NCBI RefSeq assembly: GCF_009789195.1
Contig: NZ_WSTC01000018.1
Coordinates: forward strand, 1-64,000
Reading direction: 5' to 3'
DNA: 64,000 nt
From: Paenibacillus sp. MMS18-CY102
Lineage (GTDB): Bacteria; Bacillota; Bacilli; Paenibacillales; Paenibacillaceae
Part shown: positions 8,147-16,169 of the stretch, one piece after another
Numbering within the stretch: the first letter of the stretch is position 1
Layout of the letters: each line of letters starts with the position of its first letter
Position numbers and translations under genes: made by a program
The notes under the pieces: generated by a model
Told to the model about the DNA's origin: nothing
Databases searched by the model: none
What the model saw: the letters and a program-made list of their open reading frames with translations, nothing else

Positions 8147-8422
8147 TTGAAAATATTTTTAGCTATTAGCCAAATTATTTATGTGATTAGTTTTCTGCCA
8201 TGGCTGCTCGTATTCGGCATGTCGTTCATGTCCTTCGATCAAGGGTTTGGCGTGTGGAATGTTTCGTTCGTAGGCGGCATCGCACTATATCCCGTAGCGG
8301 TCATAGCCGGCGCGATTCTCGGTTGGATCCTGCATAAACGCAGCAAACGGGCGGCTATTATTTGGAATCTTGTGCCGCTGTTGTGGTGGGTTGGCATCGG
8401 GTCCCTGTTCTTGTTTGCTTAA
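8147..8422 (+). CDS. small integral membrane protein
   Basis: A 91-residue hydrophobic protein with three likely membrane segments (about residues 4-26, 38-62 and 70-90) and a short basic loop, LHKRSKRAA. It starts with TTG after AGGGGGAAC. I do not recognise a family function. A terminator follows directly. Confidence 0.6.
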   Translation: MKIFLAISQIIYVISFLPWLLVFGMSFMSFDQGFGVWNVSFVGGIALYPVAVIAGAILGWILHKRSKRAAIIWNLVPLLWWVGIGSLFLFA

Positions 8423-8424
8423 TG

Positions 8425-8450
8425 AAAGGGTGCCGAAAGGCGCCTTTTTT
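8425..8450 (+). terminator. rho-independent terminator
   Basis: AAGGGTGCC, a GAAA loop and GGCGCCTT followed by TTTT lie immediately after the small membrane protein gene. Confidence 0.8.
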
Positions 8451-8548
8451 AATGTGGATTGCAGCGTGTACCCGCTATTAGACATTATGTGATCGACATG
8501 ATTACTGGGTTGATGTGCTTTATTAGTATTTGAAGGGGGCTTATTTGA

Positions 8549-9004
8549 ATGAATAATTTAGAATGTAAGAAAGCTATAAGACAGGGGTTCGCGGATAGAT
8601 ATGTGGATGGTGAAATAAAAAAATGCGAATACAACACCCCGTTTTATGATTTCCATATTGATGGAAATTCACTATATAATAGATTCAAGTCGTATGACTT
8701 CATATCTGCATTGAGCCATAGCGATGAACAACTACAACGTAATGAATTTGATAAATTACTGCTAAACGCTCCATCAGAATTAGAGAGCGGGCGCTATATG
8801 TTATTTGTTTGTCCGATGTGTGCTGATTTGGGCTGTGGAGCTATCACAGTTTCAATTCAACGGGAAGAAGAGCTTGCCGTGTGGAAAGATTTTAGGTGTG
8901 AGGATGGTGAAAATAGTACATCAATACATTTGGGACCATTTAAATTTGAATGGCCTAAATATGAAAAAACGATTTTGTCAGCTGTACTCGAAGAGGAAGC
9001 GTAA
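8549..9004 (+). CDS. hypothetical protein with Cys-rich CPMCADLGCG motif
   Basis: A 151-residue cytoplasmic protein. The only striking motif is Cys88-Pro-Met-Cys91-Ala-Asp-Leu-Gly-Cys96-Gly, followed by a beta strand AITVSI and later a WKDF motif. Homologues with this pattern exist in Gram-positive genomes as uncharacterised proteins, sometimes labelled oxidoreductase without support. The DNA is visibly more AT-rich than its neighbours, which suggests recent acquisition. An immunity-type role is possible but unproven. The ATG follows AAGGGGGC, and a terminator follows. Confidence 0.75.
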   Translation: MNNLECKKAIRQGFADRYVDGEIKKCEYNTPFYDFHIDGNSLYNRFKSYDFISALSHSDEQLQRNEFDKLLLNAPSELESGRYMLFVCPMCADLGCGAITVSIQREEELAVWKDFRCEDGENSTSIHLGPFKFEWPKYEKTILSAVLEEEA

Positions 9005-9022
9005 CCTTGGGAGGGAAAAACG

Positions 9023-9055
9023 GAGCCTGTTGAGCAATTTCAACAGGCTCTTTTT
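9023..9055 (+). terminator. rho-independent terminator
   Basis: GAGCCTGTTGA and its complement TTCAACAGGCTC form a stem followed by a T run. It separates the + gene ending at 9004 from the converging dehydrogenase gene. Confidence 0.9.
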
Positions 9056-9086
9056 CTGCTGTATAAGTGATCCCACTTTATTCCAG

Positions 9087-10541
9087 TTAAAAAGGAAATG
9101 CGCGTGGTTTCTTTTGAACAGATACCCATTTGCAGGTCGTAAATTCCTCGAAGCCGATCTCGCCGCCATAGTGGCCGATGCCGGATGATTTCTCGCCGCC
9201 GAACGGCGCGTTCATGTCCATGTTGATCGTTGTGTCGTTGACGTGGGTCATGCCGCTCTCCACGGCACGAGCGAATGCGGTCCCCTTCACAATATCACGG
9301 GAGAAGACGGCACCGGACAGGCCGTACTCGGTATCGTTCGCCATAGCCAACGCTTCTTCCTCGGTATCGAATGGAATGATCGATGCAATGGGACCGAAAA
9401 TTTCGGTTTTTGCCAATCGCGATTGCGGATCGACATCCGCGAATACGAACGGCGTTACCACATTGCCGATGCGCTTGCCTTCGAGCACGAGGCGTGCGCC
9501 GTCTTGCTTCGCTTCTGCGGCGATGCCCAGCACTTTTTGGATTTGCCTCTCATTGATAAGAGGGCCAATAACGACCTTAGGATCGGCAGGATCGCCGTGA
9601 GGGACTTGCTGCGCCCGCTCGACGAACCGTTCGATGAACGCATCGTATAGGCTGCGATGCACGATGAAGCGATTCGTACAAACGCACACTTGGCCGGAGT
9701 TCATAAATTTGCTGAAGATGGCGGCGTCTACGGCTTGGTCGAGATCCGCATCCTCAAGCACGACGAATGCATTGTTGCCGCCAAGCTCAAGCGACGTGCG
9801 CTTCAGGTGCTTGCCGCAGAGCTCGGCAATATGGCGTCCGACGCTAGTCGAGCCTGTGAATGACATGATCCGCGGCACAGGGTGCTCGATCATGTAGTCG
9901 CCGACTTCTGCTACATCGTAAGCGATGACGTTCACGATACCTTTGGGAAGGCCCGCTTGTTCGAAAATGTCCGCAATGATCGGTCCGCCCGTGATGAATG
10001 TCTGCGAATCGGGCTTCAGCACGACCGCGTCACCTGCTGCAACCGCAGGCGCGACGACGCGCAGTGCCATGTACAGAGGGAAGTTGAAGGCGTTGATCGT
10101 GCCGATAACGCCAACGGGATAACGATACACAATGTTCTCTTTGCCTGGGATGAGCGAAGGAAACACATGCGGCGCGAACATTGAATCGACATATTCGATG
10201 GCCGACATGATGGAGCCTACGGCAACCATGAATTCGGAGCCTGCCTTGACGGCAGAGCTGCCGGATTCCTTAACCATTAGCCCGATAATCTCTTCTTTTC
10301 TTTCCATGAGCAGCCCAGCGGCGCGCCGGAGCACTTGCTTGCGCTCGTCTGCGGAAGACTTTGCCCACGCTTTTTGCGCCACTCGTGCTGCTTCATAAGC
10401 CTCATCGATGTCATCGCGATTAGCGAGCTTAATGTGAGCGATCACTTCGTTATTGTAAGGGTTAACGCTATCGTACACTTGCTTGCTGGAGCCATCGCGC
10501 CAGGCGCCGTTGATGTACTGCTTGTTATATTTTTCAGACAT
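9087..10541 (-). CDS. NAD(P)-dependent aldehyde dehydrogenase
   Basis: A 484-residue aldehyde dehydrogenase that oxidises an aldehyde to the acid. The general base Glu252 lies in LELGGNN, the nucleophile Cys286 in SGQVCVCTN, the oxyanion Asn153 in INAFNFP, and the cofactor-binding FTGSTSVGRHI loop is intact. The sequence is closest in style to benzaldehyde/vanillin-type dehydrogenases such as YfmT, but the substrate is inferred only. It lies 17 bases after the alcohol dehydrogenase gene, so alcohol would be taken to aldehyde and then acid. The LysR gene at 11739 is the likely regulator. Confidence 0.93.
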   Translation of the reverse strand: MSEKYNKQYINGAWRDGSSKQVYDSVNPYNNEVIAHIKLANRDDIDEAYEAARVAQKAWAKSSADERKQVLRRAAGLLMERKEEIIGLMVKESGSSAVKAGSEFMVAVGSIMSAIEYVDSMFAPHVFPSLIPGKENIVYRYPVGVIGTINAFNFPLYMALRVVAPAVAAGDAVVLKPDSQTFITGGPIIADIFEQAGLPKGIVNVIAYDVAEVGDYMIEHPVPRIMSFTGSTSVGRHIAELCGKHLKRTSLELGGNNAFVVLEDADLDQAVDAAIFSKFMNSGQVCVCTNRFIVHRSLYDAFIERFVERAQQVPHGDPADPKVVIGPLINERQIQKVLGIAAEAKQDGARLVLEGKRIGNVVTPFVFADVDPQSRLAKTEIFGPIASIIPFDTEEEALAMANDTEYGLSGAVFSRDIVKGTAFARAVESGMTHVNDTTINMDMNAPFGGEKSSGIGHYGGEIGFEEFTTCKWVSVQKKPRAFPF

Positions 10542-10558
10542 GGGGATGCCCTCCGCTC

Positions 10559-11605
10559 TTAAAATTTGGTGACCACTGTCAAGCCGAAGCCGGCATAGTT
10601 GGTCATATCTTCGAACGCTGAGTTGATGTCATCCAAGGCGATTTGTTTCGTTACGAGACGGCCTGGATTCAGCTTGCCTTTCTCAACCATCTGGAGCATC
10701 TCGCGGTATTCCGGAATCGGCATCGATACGGAGCCGAGCAGGGACAATTCATTCATCGTAATAAGGTTGAGCGGTACAGGCGTCATGCCGCCGTTCGGAT
10801 TGGAGCTAAGGCCGATTTGGACGTGGCGTCCGCGTTTGTTCAAGCTAAGGAGCGAGTTGATTACCGTATCTTGAATGCCGAGCGCGTCGATTGCGATGTT
10901 CGCGCCGCCTTTGGTTAACTCTTTGATCGCTTGCGGGGCATTCGTGTTCTTGCTGTTAACCGTAGCTACTGCACCGAACTGTTTGGCAAAATCCAGCTTG
11001 TCGTCCGCGATATCAACGGCAATGACGTTAGCGCCTGCAGCGGACGCAATCTGAATGGCGGAAAGCCCGACGCCGCCGGAACCGTAGACAGCAACCCACT
11101 CGCCAGGGCGCACGGCGCCTTGCGATACGACGCCATGGAAGGCAGTCATAAATCGGCAGCCCATTGCGCTGGCAGTCAGGAAATCGACGCCGTCAGGAAG
11201 GTGGAGCAGGTTAAGGTCGGCATTCGGGATGTGAACGTATTGAGCAAATCCGCCCTCGATGCTGAACCCGACCATTTTCAGGTTGTCACATACATTGTGA
11301 TGGCCAGCCTGGCAATGCGGGCAAGTGCCGTCCCCTTGGCTGAAAGGCACGATAACGCGGTCGCCTTTTTTGAAATTGCGGATGTTGCTGCCGACTTCCT
11401 CGATAATCCCGCTCATCTCGTGGCCGAGGATGTGAGGGAGCGATTTCATCGCATTTTTCATATGGCCGGTCCAGCCATGCCAATCGCTGCGGCATACGCC
11501 GGTTGCTTCCAGTTTTAAAATAATGCCGTCTGGCGTAAGGGCCGGGTCTGCGACTTCTTTGACAACCAACGGTTCGTTAAACGCTTCCAACACTGCTGCT
11601 TTCAT
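10559..11605 (-). CDS. zinc-dependent alcohol dehydrogenase
   Basis: A 348-residue medium-chain dehydrogenase. Numbered from the in-frame ATG four codons upstream, the catalytic zinc site is Cys42, His66 and Glu67 (VCRSDWH and GHE), and the NAD-binding motif is YGSGGVGLSAIQIA. The structural zinc loop is atypical: GDGTCPHCQAGHHNVC keeps three cysteines, but an Asp takes the place of the usual first one. The upstream ATG lies on the GGGAG site, so MKAAVLEAFNEPL is taken as the N-terminus. It is the first gene of the operon with the aldehyde dehydrogenase. Confidence 0.92.
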   Translation of the reverse strand: MKAAVLEAFNEPLVVKEVADPALTPDGIILKLEATGVCRSDWHGWTGHMKNAMKSLPHILGHEMSGIIEEVGSNIRNFKKGDRVIVPFSQGDGTCPHCQAGHHNVCDNLKMVGFSIEGGFAQYVHIPNADLNLLHLPDGVDFLTASAMGCRFMTAFHGVVSQGAVRPGEWVAVYGSGGVGLSAIQIASAAGANVIAVDIADDKLDFAKQFGAVATVNSKNTNAPQAIKELTKGGANIAIDALGIQDTVINSLLSLNKRGRHVQIGLSSNPNGGMTPVPLNLITMNELSLLGSVSMPIPEYREMLQMVEKGKLNPGRLVTKQIALDDINSAFEDMTNYAGFGLTVVTKF

Positions 11606-11699
11606 ATAAAGGGTCATCTCCCTATGTCAATTGTATGGGCTTCGATTTCTATTATAGGGAGGTGTATTAGTGGGGTATAATACATAATAAACTATGATA

Positions 11700-11719
11700 A
11701 GATAGCTTCTAGTCTATCT
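11700..11719. promoter_or_regulatory. inverted repeat, possible LysR site
   Basis: AGATAG and CTATCT are separated by eight bases, 19 bases before the LysR start codon in the divergent intergenic region. LysR proteins bind interrupted dyads of this kind; the assignment is inference. Confidence 0.45.
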
Positions 11720-11738
11720 ATAAGGGGAATTAACCGAT

Positions 11739-12626
11739 ATGGAGCTGCTTCAGCTGCAATATTTCCAGACAGTCGCAAGACTGGAGCACATTACTAAGGC
11801 TGCAGAGGAGCTTCAGATCGCACAGCCTTCACTCAGCAAGACGATCGCTCGGCTCGAAGCGAACATTGGCGTCCCGTTATTTGACCGGCAAGGGCGCAAC
11901 ATTCGGCTCAATCCGTTCGGCAAAGTGTTTCTACAGCGGGTAGATCGAATTTTTCAGGAGCTGGAGGAAGGCAAGCGGGAGGTCCGCGACATGGCAGGGC
12001 TTAATCGGGGCAGCATTACGCTGGCAGCCTCAATTATTAGCGTTTTGCCCGAACTGCTAAGTGCTTTTCTGGACCAGTATCCGAATGTGCATTTTCGGCA
12101 AGTGCTTGAACCGACGGCTGTTATCAAACGGATGCTGGAAGACGGCGAGATTGATTTATGCATCACGACGGCGCCAATTGAAGGGGATGATATGGAATGG
12201 ACGCCGCTGCGGACGGAAAATATTTATCTGGCTGTCCATGAGGGCCATTGGTTGGCGGGCAGGGAGAGCGTGTCGCTTCTTGAATTGCAAGAAGAGAAAT
12301 TTCTTGGCCTGAGGCAGGGCTACTGGTTCCGCACATTTACGGACGAGATGTGCAGGCAGGGAGCAGGCTTTACGCCCAATACGGTGTTCGAGCTTGATGA
12401 GGCGGACGCCGTTCTGCTGCTGCTGCGCAAAGGGTTGGGCATTACGTTCGTGCCTGAGCTGGCATGGGAGAAACGGTCGGCTTTAATGCCTCACCGGCTG
12501 CGCATTGCCGACAGCTCCAATTGCCAAGTGACGACCGGCTTAGTTTGGTCCAACAAGCATTACCTGTCGGTTGCGGCGCAGCGGTTCCGCCAATTCGTCA
12601 TCGACTATTTTCAGGGCATTAACTAG
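11739..12626 (+). CDS. LysR family transcriptional regulator
   Basis: A 295-residue regulator with the standard N-terminal winged helix (residues 1-60; YFQTVARLEHITKAAEELQ and SLSKTIARLEANIGVPLF) and a periplasmic-binding-like effector domain from about residue 90. It is divergent from the alcohol/aldehyde dehydrogenase operon with a 133-bp shared region. That layout is typical of an activator controlling its neighbour in response to a pathway metabolite. The effector is unknown. Confidence 0.93.
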   Translation: MELLQLQYFQTVARLEHITKAAEELQIAQPSLSKTIARLEANIGVPLFDRQGRNIRLNPFGKVFLQRVDRIFQELEEGKREVRDMAGLNRGSITLAASIISVLPELLSAFLDQYPNVHFRQVLEPTAVIKRMLEDGEIDLCITTAPIEGDDMEWTPLRTENIYLAVHEGHWLAGRESVSLLELQEEKFLGLRQGYWFRTFTDEMCRQGAGFTPNTVFELDEADAVLLLLRKGLGITFVPELAWEKRSALMPHRLRIADSSNCQVTTGLVWSNKHYLSVAAQRFRQFVIDYFQGIN

Positions 12627-12749
12627 ATAAGAGTTATTTGCTAACAAGCAGGACTATCCCGCAGGCTCGTTGGATACTATTAAAATAAGGATGCACAAGA
12701 TGTCCAAACAACTTTCAACGGCTTAGCATTCAATTAGGGAGGGATAGCC

Positions 12750-13292
12750 ATGTCGAATTTGAACATCGGAATTATTCTGGGAAGCACGCGCCAAGGCCGC
12801 GTAAGCCCGCAAGTAGGGGAATGGGTGAAGGGCATCGCGGATAAGCGCAACGATGCGAACTACGAGATCGTAGACATCGCGGAGTACAAGCTGCCGTTGT
12901 TCGGTGAAGAGGATGCAACGCAGCAAGCGACGGTTTGGAATACAAAGCTGGCGGGCTTAGACGGATTCGTCTTCATCGTGCAGGAGTACAATCACAGCAT
13001 TACGGCTGCGCTGAAGAACGCGCTTGATTATGCCCGTGAAGCGTGGAACAACAAGGCAGCTGGCATCGTGAGCTATGGCTCAGTCGGCGGCGCGCGTGCA
13101 GCCGAGCATCTGCGCGGCATTCTGGGCGAGCTGTCGGTAGCCGATGTTCGCATTCATCCGGCATTGTCCCTGTTTACAGACTTCGAGAACGGTTCGGCAT
13201 TCAAACCGGCGGACTTGCACCTGACGAATGTGAATGGCATGTTGGATCAGGTGCTAGCTTGGAGCGGCGCACTTAAGACGTTGCGCCAATAG
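12750..13292 (+). CDS. NADPH-dependent FMN reductase
   Basis: A 180-residue flavodoxin-like reductase. The FMN phosphate loop is GSTRQGRVSPQ, the VQEYNHSITAALKNALDY segment lines the isoalloxazine site, and GSVGGARAAEHLR is the conserved C-terminal motif. These enzymes reduce FMN, quinones or azo compounds with NADPH. It starts after GGGAGGGATAGCC and forms a single-gene unit with its own terminator. Confidence 0.92.
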   Translation: MSNLNIGIILGSTRQGRVSPQVGEWVKGIADKRNDANYEIVDIAEYKLPLFGEEDATQQATVWNTKLAGLDGFVFIVQEYNHSITAALKNALDYAREAWNNKAAGIVSYGSVGGARAAEHLRGILGELSVADVRIHPALSLFTDFENGSAFKPADLHLTNVNGMLDQVLAWSGALKTLRQ

Positions 13293-13310
13293 ATGATGGT
13301 AAGCTTGTGG

Positions 13311-13338
13311 GGCACCCTTCTTATGGAGGGTGCTTATT
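13311..13338 (+). terminator. rho-independent terminator
   Basis: GCACCCTTC and GGAGGGTGC form a short hairpin followed by TTATTT, 19 bases after the FMN reductase gene. Confidence 0.75.
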
Positions 13339-13423
13339 TGGCTTTATATTGTAGGCTGGCTTGGCCGATGCTAGTATAAGGGGAGTTTTATAAAGCCGAT
13401 TCGTCTCTCAAGGAGGAACTATA

Positions 13424-13765
13424 ATGTCCCATTTGCCCAATTGTCCTGTATGCCATTCCGTCTATACGTATGAGGATGGCAGCTTGTATATTTGCCCCGA
13501 ATGCAGCCATGAGTGGCCGCAGCAAGGCGATGTGGAGCAGCAGGATGAACAGAAGGTTGTGAAGGATGCCAACGGCAACGTGCTGTCGGATGGCGATACC
13601 GTCACAGTGATCAAGGATTTGAAGGTCAAAGGCAGTTCTTCCGTCGTGAAGATCGGCACGCGCGTCAAAAACATTCGCCTTGTCGAGGGCGATCACGACA
13701 TCGATTGCAAAATCGACGGCTTCGGCGCGATGCAGCTGAAATCGCAGTACGTAAAGAAGGCATAA
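13424..13765 (+). CDS. zinc ribbon PhnA/YjdM family protein
   Basis: A 113-residue protein with an N-terminal zinc ribbon (two CxxC pairs, CPVC and CPEC, within the first 28 residues) followed by the PhnA-like SH3-type beta domain ([25 protein letters not shown], then [11 protein letters not shown]). The E. coli relative YjdM was once linked to phosphonate use, but the function is not established. The length and domain order match the family. The ATG follows AAGGAGG. Confidence 0.93.
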   Translation: MSHLPNCPVCHSVYTYEDGSLYICPECSHEWPQQGDVEQQDEQKVVKDANGNVLSDGDTVTVIKDLKVKGSSSVVKIGTRVKNIRLVEGDHDIDCKIDGFGAMQLKSQYVKKA

Positions 13766-13855
13766 CGGATAAATCGCATTCCGAACAAAAAATAATGTGC
13801 ATGAATTGTTGCATACCGCGAATGACAGGGCTTTCAGCATGCACCACAGGTGGTT

Positions 13856-13876
13856 TTATCACAATATTTGTGATAA
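13856..13876. promoter_or_regulatory. perfect palindrome upstream of the aldolase gene
   Basis: Arms TTATCACAA and TTGTGATAA flank a TAT centre, a perfect 9+3+9 operator-like site 160 bp before the aldolase start. I cannot assign the binding protein. Confidence 0.55.
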
Positions 13877-13942
13877 CATGTAGACTGATGTGGTGAACGT
13901 GAATGGATCCAAAAGGCCTCTTCGTTCGTCCTTATTCATCTG

Positions 13943-13962
13943 TTGTTTAAATTATTAAACAA
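13943..13962. promoter_or_regulatory. AT-rich palindrome upstream of the aldolase gene
   Basis: Arms TTGTTTAA and TTAAACAA flank ATTA, a second perfect dyad 75 bp before the aldolase start. It may be an operator or part of the core promoter region. Confidence 0.45.
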
Positions 13963-14036
13963 GGGATCAATTGGGTATGATTGAAAGGTCAGTCACCGGC
14001 AGTAAATCGCAATTATTTTGAAGGAGGATTTTCACA

Positions 14037-14894
14037 ATGGCATTGGTTTCGATGAAAGACATGCTCAACAAAGGTCTTAAAGAAGGTTACGCAGTAGGCC
14101 AATTCAACATCAACAACCTTGAGTGGACGCAAGCAATCCTTGCAGCTGCTGAAGAAGAGAAATCGCCAGTTATCCTCGGCGTATCCGAAGGCGCTGCACG
14201 TTACATGGGCGGTTTCACGGTTGTTACGGCGATCGTTAAATCCCTGATTGAAGAAATGAAAATCACGGTTCCAGTTGCAATCCACCTGGACCATGGTTCG
14301 AGCTTCGAGAAATGTAAGCAAGCGATCGACGCTGGCTTCACGTCCGTTATGATCGACGCTTCGCATGACCCGCTCGAAGACAACATCCGCATCACGAAAC
14401 AAGTAGTTGAGTACGCTCACGAGCGCGGCGTTTCGGTAGAAGCTGAACTGGGAACAGTTGGCGGACAAGAAGACGACGTTATCGCTGAAGGCGTAATCTA
14501 TGCAGACCCTAAAGAGTGCTTCGAGCTCGTAGAGCGCACTGGCATCGACTGCCTGGCACCAGCACTTGGTTCCGTTCATGGCCCTTACAAAGGCGAGCCT
14601 AACCTCGGCTTCAAAGAAATGGAAGAGATCTGCCAAACGATCAAACTTCCATTGGTATTGCACGGCGGTACGGGTATTCCTACTGAGCACATCAAACGTT
14701 CGATTTCCCTGGGAACAGCTAAAATCAACGTTAACACTGAAAACCAAATCGCGTTCACGAAGGTGGCTCGCGAGATCCTCTCGAACGACGCTGAAGTTTA
14801 CGATCCACGTAAATTCCTGGCGCCAGGCCGTGAAGCGATCAAACAAACGGTTGCAGGCAAAATGCGCGAGTTCGGTTCGTCGAACAAAGCCTAA
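14037..14894 (+). CDS. fbaA: class II fructose-bisphosphate aldolase
   Basis: A 285-residue zinc aldolase that cleaves fructose 1,6-bisphosphate to dihydroxyacetone phosphate and glyceraldehyde 3-phosphate in glycolysis. The zinc and catalytic motifs are present: AIHLDHG with the zinc histidine, [29 protein letters not shown] and [11 protein letters not shown]. The length fits the family. Codon use is unusually uniform compared with its neighbours, as expected for a very highly expressed gene, and the AAGGAGG site is optimal. Two palindromes lie upstream and a strong terminator follows. Confidence 0.96.
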   Translation: MALVSMKDMLNKGLKEGYAVGQFNINNLEWTQAILAAAEEEKSPVILGVSEGAARYMGGFTVVTAIVKSLIEEMKITVPVAIHLDHGSSFEKCKQAIDAGFTSVMIDASHDPLEDNIRITKQVVEYAHERGVSVEAELGTVGGQEDDVIAEGVIYADPKECFELVERTGIDCLAPALGSVHGPYKGEPNLGFKEMEEICQTIKLPLVLHGGTGIPTEHIKRSISLGTAKINVNTENQIAFTKVAREILSNDAEVYDPRKFLAPGREAIKQTVAGKMREFGSSNKA

Positions 14895-14912
14895 TATAGC
14901 ATCACAAGCAAG

Positions 14913-14942
14913 AAGGGTTGGACAAGCGTCCAACCCTTTTTT
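14913..14942 (+). terminator. rho-independent terminator
   Basis: AAGGGTTGGAC and GTCCAACCCTT form an 11-base stem followed by a T run, 18 bases after the aldolase stop codon. Confidence 0.95.
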
Positions 14943-14948
14943 GCGTCT

Positions 14949-15176
14949 ATAGGGCAGGAAAATCTGCCCTATTGCCGGCTGGTCGGCCGAAGCAAAGTAA
15001 TAGGGTAGAAAAACCTACCCTATTCCCGGCTTGCCAGCCGTAGCAAGGGAATAGGGTAGGAAAACCTACCCTATATCCGGCTAACCAGCCGGAGCAAGGG
15101 AATAGGGCAGGAAAATCTGCCCTATTGCCGGCTAACCAGCCGCAGCAAGGGAATAGGGCAGGAAAACCTGCCCTAT
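14949..15176. repeat. 51-bp tandem repeat with two hairpins per unit (family B)
   Basis: Units begin at 14949, 15000, 15051, 15102 and 15153; the period is exactly 51 bp and the last unit is cut after 24 bases. Each unit has a 24-base palindrome (ATAGGGYAG with CTRCCCTAT) and a second hairpin built on CGGCT and AGCCG. The Y and R positions covary: units 1, 4 and 5 have C with G, and units 2 and 3 have T with A. Because 51 is a multiple of three, the minus strand stays open with a 17-residue repeat, but no ribosome binding site supports translation. Confidence 0.9.
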
Positions 15177-15210
15177 CCAATCAGCTAGCGCACCGAAGTG
15201 TGAATACAGA

Positions 15211-15254
15211 AGAAGAGAAATCCAACGTTTATATAACGTGGATTTCTCTTCTTT
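15211..15254. terminator. long hairpin after the aldo/keto reductase gene
   Basis: AGAAGAGAAATCCA and TGGATTTCTCTTCT form a 14-base stem, extended inward by ACGTT and AACGT. It lies 60 bp beyond the 3' end of the minus-strand reductase gene and can act on both strands. Confidence 0.7.
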
Positions 15255-15314
15255 CGAACCTCCGAAAGTCCGGGGGTTCATCATTCGGGATCCATCAATC
15301 ATTCAATCAAATGA

Positions 15315-16169
15315 TTAGAAATCAAAGTTGTCCGGGTCCGGACCGACGCGGCGGTCTTCGTTGAGCGCATCGATCTGTGCCATATCCTCAGCAGTCAAGG
15401 CAAAGTCGAACAGCGCTGCATTGTCGATAATGCGTGGCTCCTTGGTCGATTTCGGAATGGTGATGACACCGTGCTGCAGGTCCCAACGCAGAATGACTTG
15501 TGCAATCGACTTGCCGTGGCGGGCTGCAATTTCCGACAGTACAGGATGGTCAAGCAGTTGGCCTTGCATGAGCGGAGACCAAGCTTCCAACTGGATATTC
15601 TGCGCCGCGCAGAATGTACGCAATGGCTCTTGCGACAGCATAGGGTGGAATTCCACTTGGTTAATCATCGGCTTAACCGTTGCATCCTTCATTACATCTT
15701 CAAGATGATGGATTTGGAAGTTGCTGACGCCGATCGCTTTCACGCGGCCTTCTTTGTACATCGTTTCCAGCGCACGCCAAGCGTCTTTATATTTGCCAGC
15801 CTTTGGCCAGTGAATGAGATACAGGTCGAGGTATTCCAAGCCAAGCTTCGATAAGCTCATTTCGTAAGCTGCAATCGTCGATTCGTAGCCAAGATCGGCA
15901 TTCCATACTTTCGAGGTGACGAACAGCTCTTCCCTTGAGACGAAACCTTCAGCTATCGCTTCGCGAATAGCTTGTCCAACCCCTGCTTCATTGCCGTAGA
16001 TTGCGGCTGTATCGATGCTGCGATAGCCATTTTTGATCGCTGCTTTGACCGCTTGAACGAGCTCTTCGCCCTCTTCGACTTTAAATACGCCAAGGCCAAA
16101 CCAAGGCATTGCAACCCCATTATGCAACGTCGTTGTATCCTGCAGATGTTGTGCTGTTTGTGCAGTCAT
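15315..16169 (-). CDS. ytbE: aldo/keto reductase (YtbE-like)
   Basis: A 284-residue NADPH-dependent reductase. The catalytic tetrad is visible as Asp53, Tyr58, Lys87 and His120 (DTAAIYGN, VTSKVWN and LIHWP), with the cofactor motif KAIGVSNF. Its start codon shares one base with the stop codon of the upstream MFS gene (TAATG), so the two are translationally coupled. Transporter, reductase and divergent HxlR regulator reproduce the B. subtilis ytbD-ytbE/ytcD arrangement. Substrates are unknown; aldehydes or quinones are likely. Confidence 0.93.
   Translation of the reverse strand: MTAQTAQHLQDTTTLHNGVAMPWFGLGVFKVEEGEELVQAVKAAIKNGYRSIDTAAIYGNEAGVGQAIREAIAEGFVSREELFVTSKVWNADLGYESTIAAYEMSLSKLGLEYLDLYLIHWPKAGKYKDAWRALETMYKEGRVKAIGVSNFQIHHLEDVMKDATVKPMINQVEFHPMLSQEPLRTFCAAQNIQLEAWSPLMQGQLLDHPVLSEIAARHGKSIAQVILRWDLQHGVITIPKSTKEPRIIDNAALFDFALTAEDMAQIDALNEDRRVGPDPDNFDF

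Noticed and set aside
14949-15176. CRISPR array
   Set aside because: Whole units including the would-be spacers are conserved and palindromic, and no cas genes are near; it is a tandem repeat.
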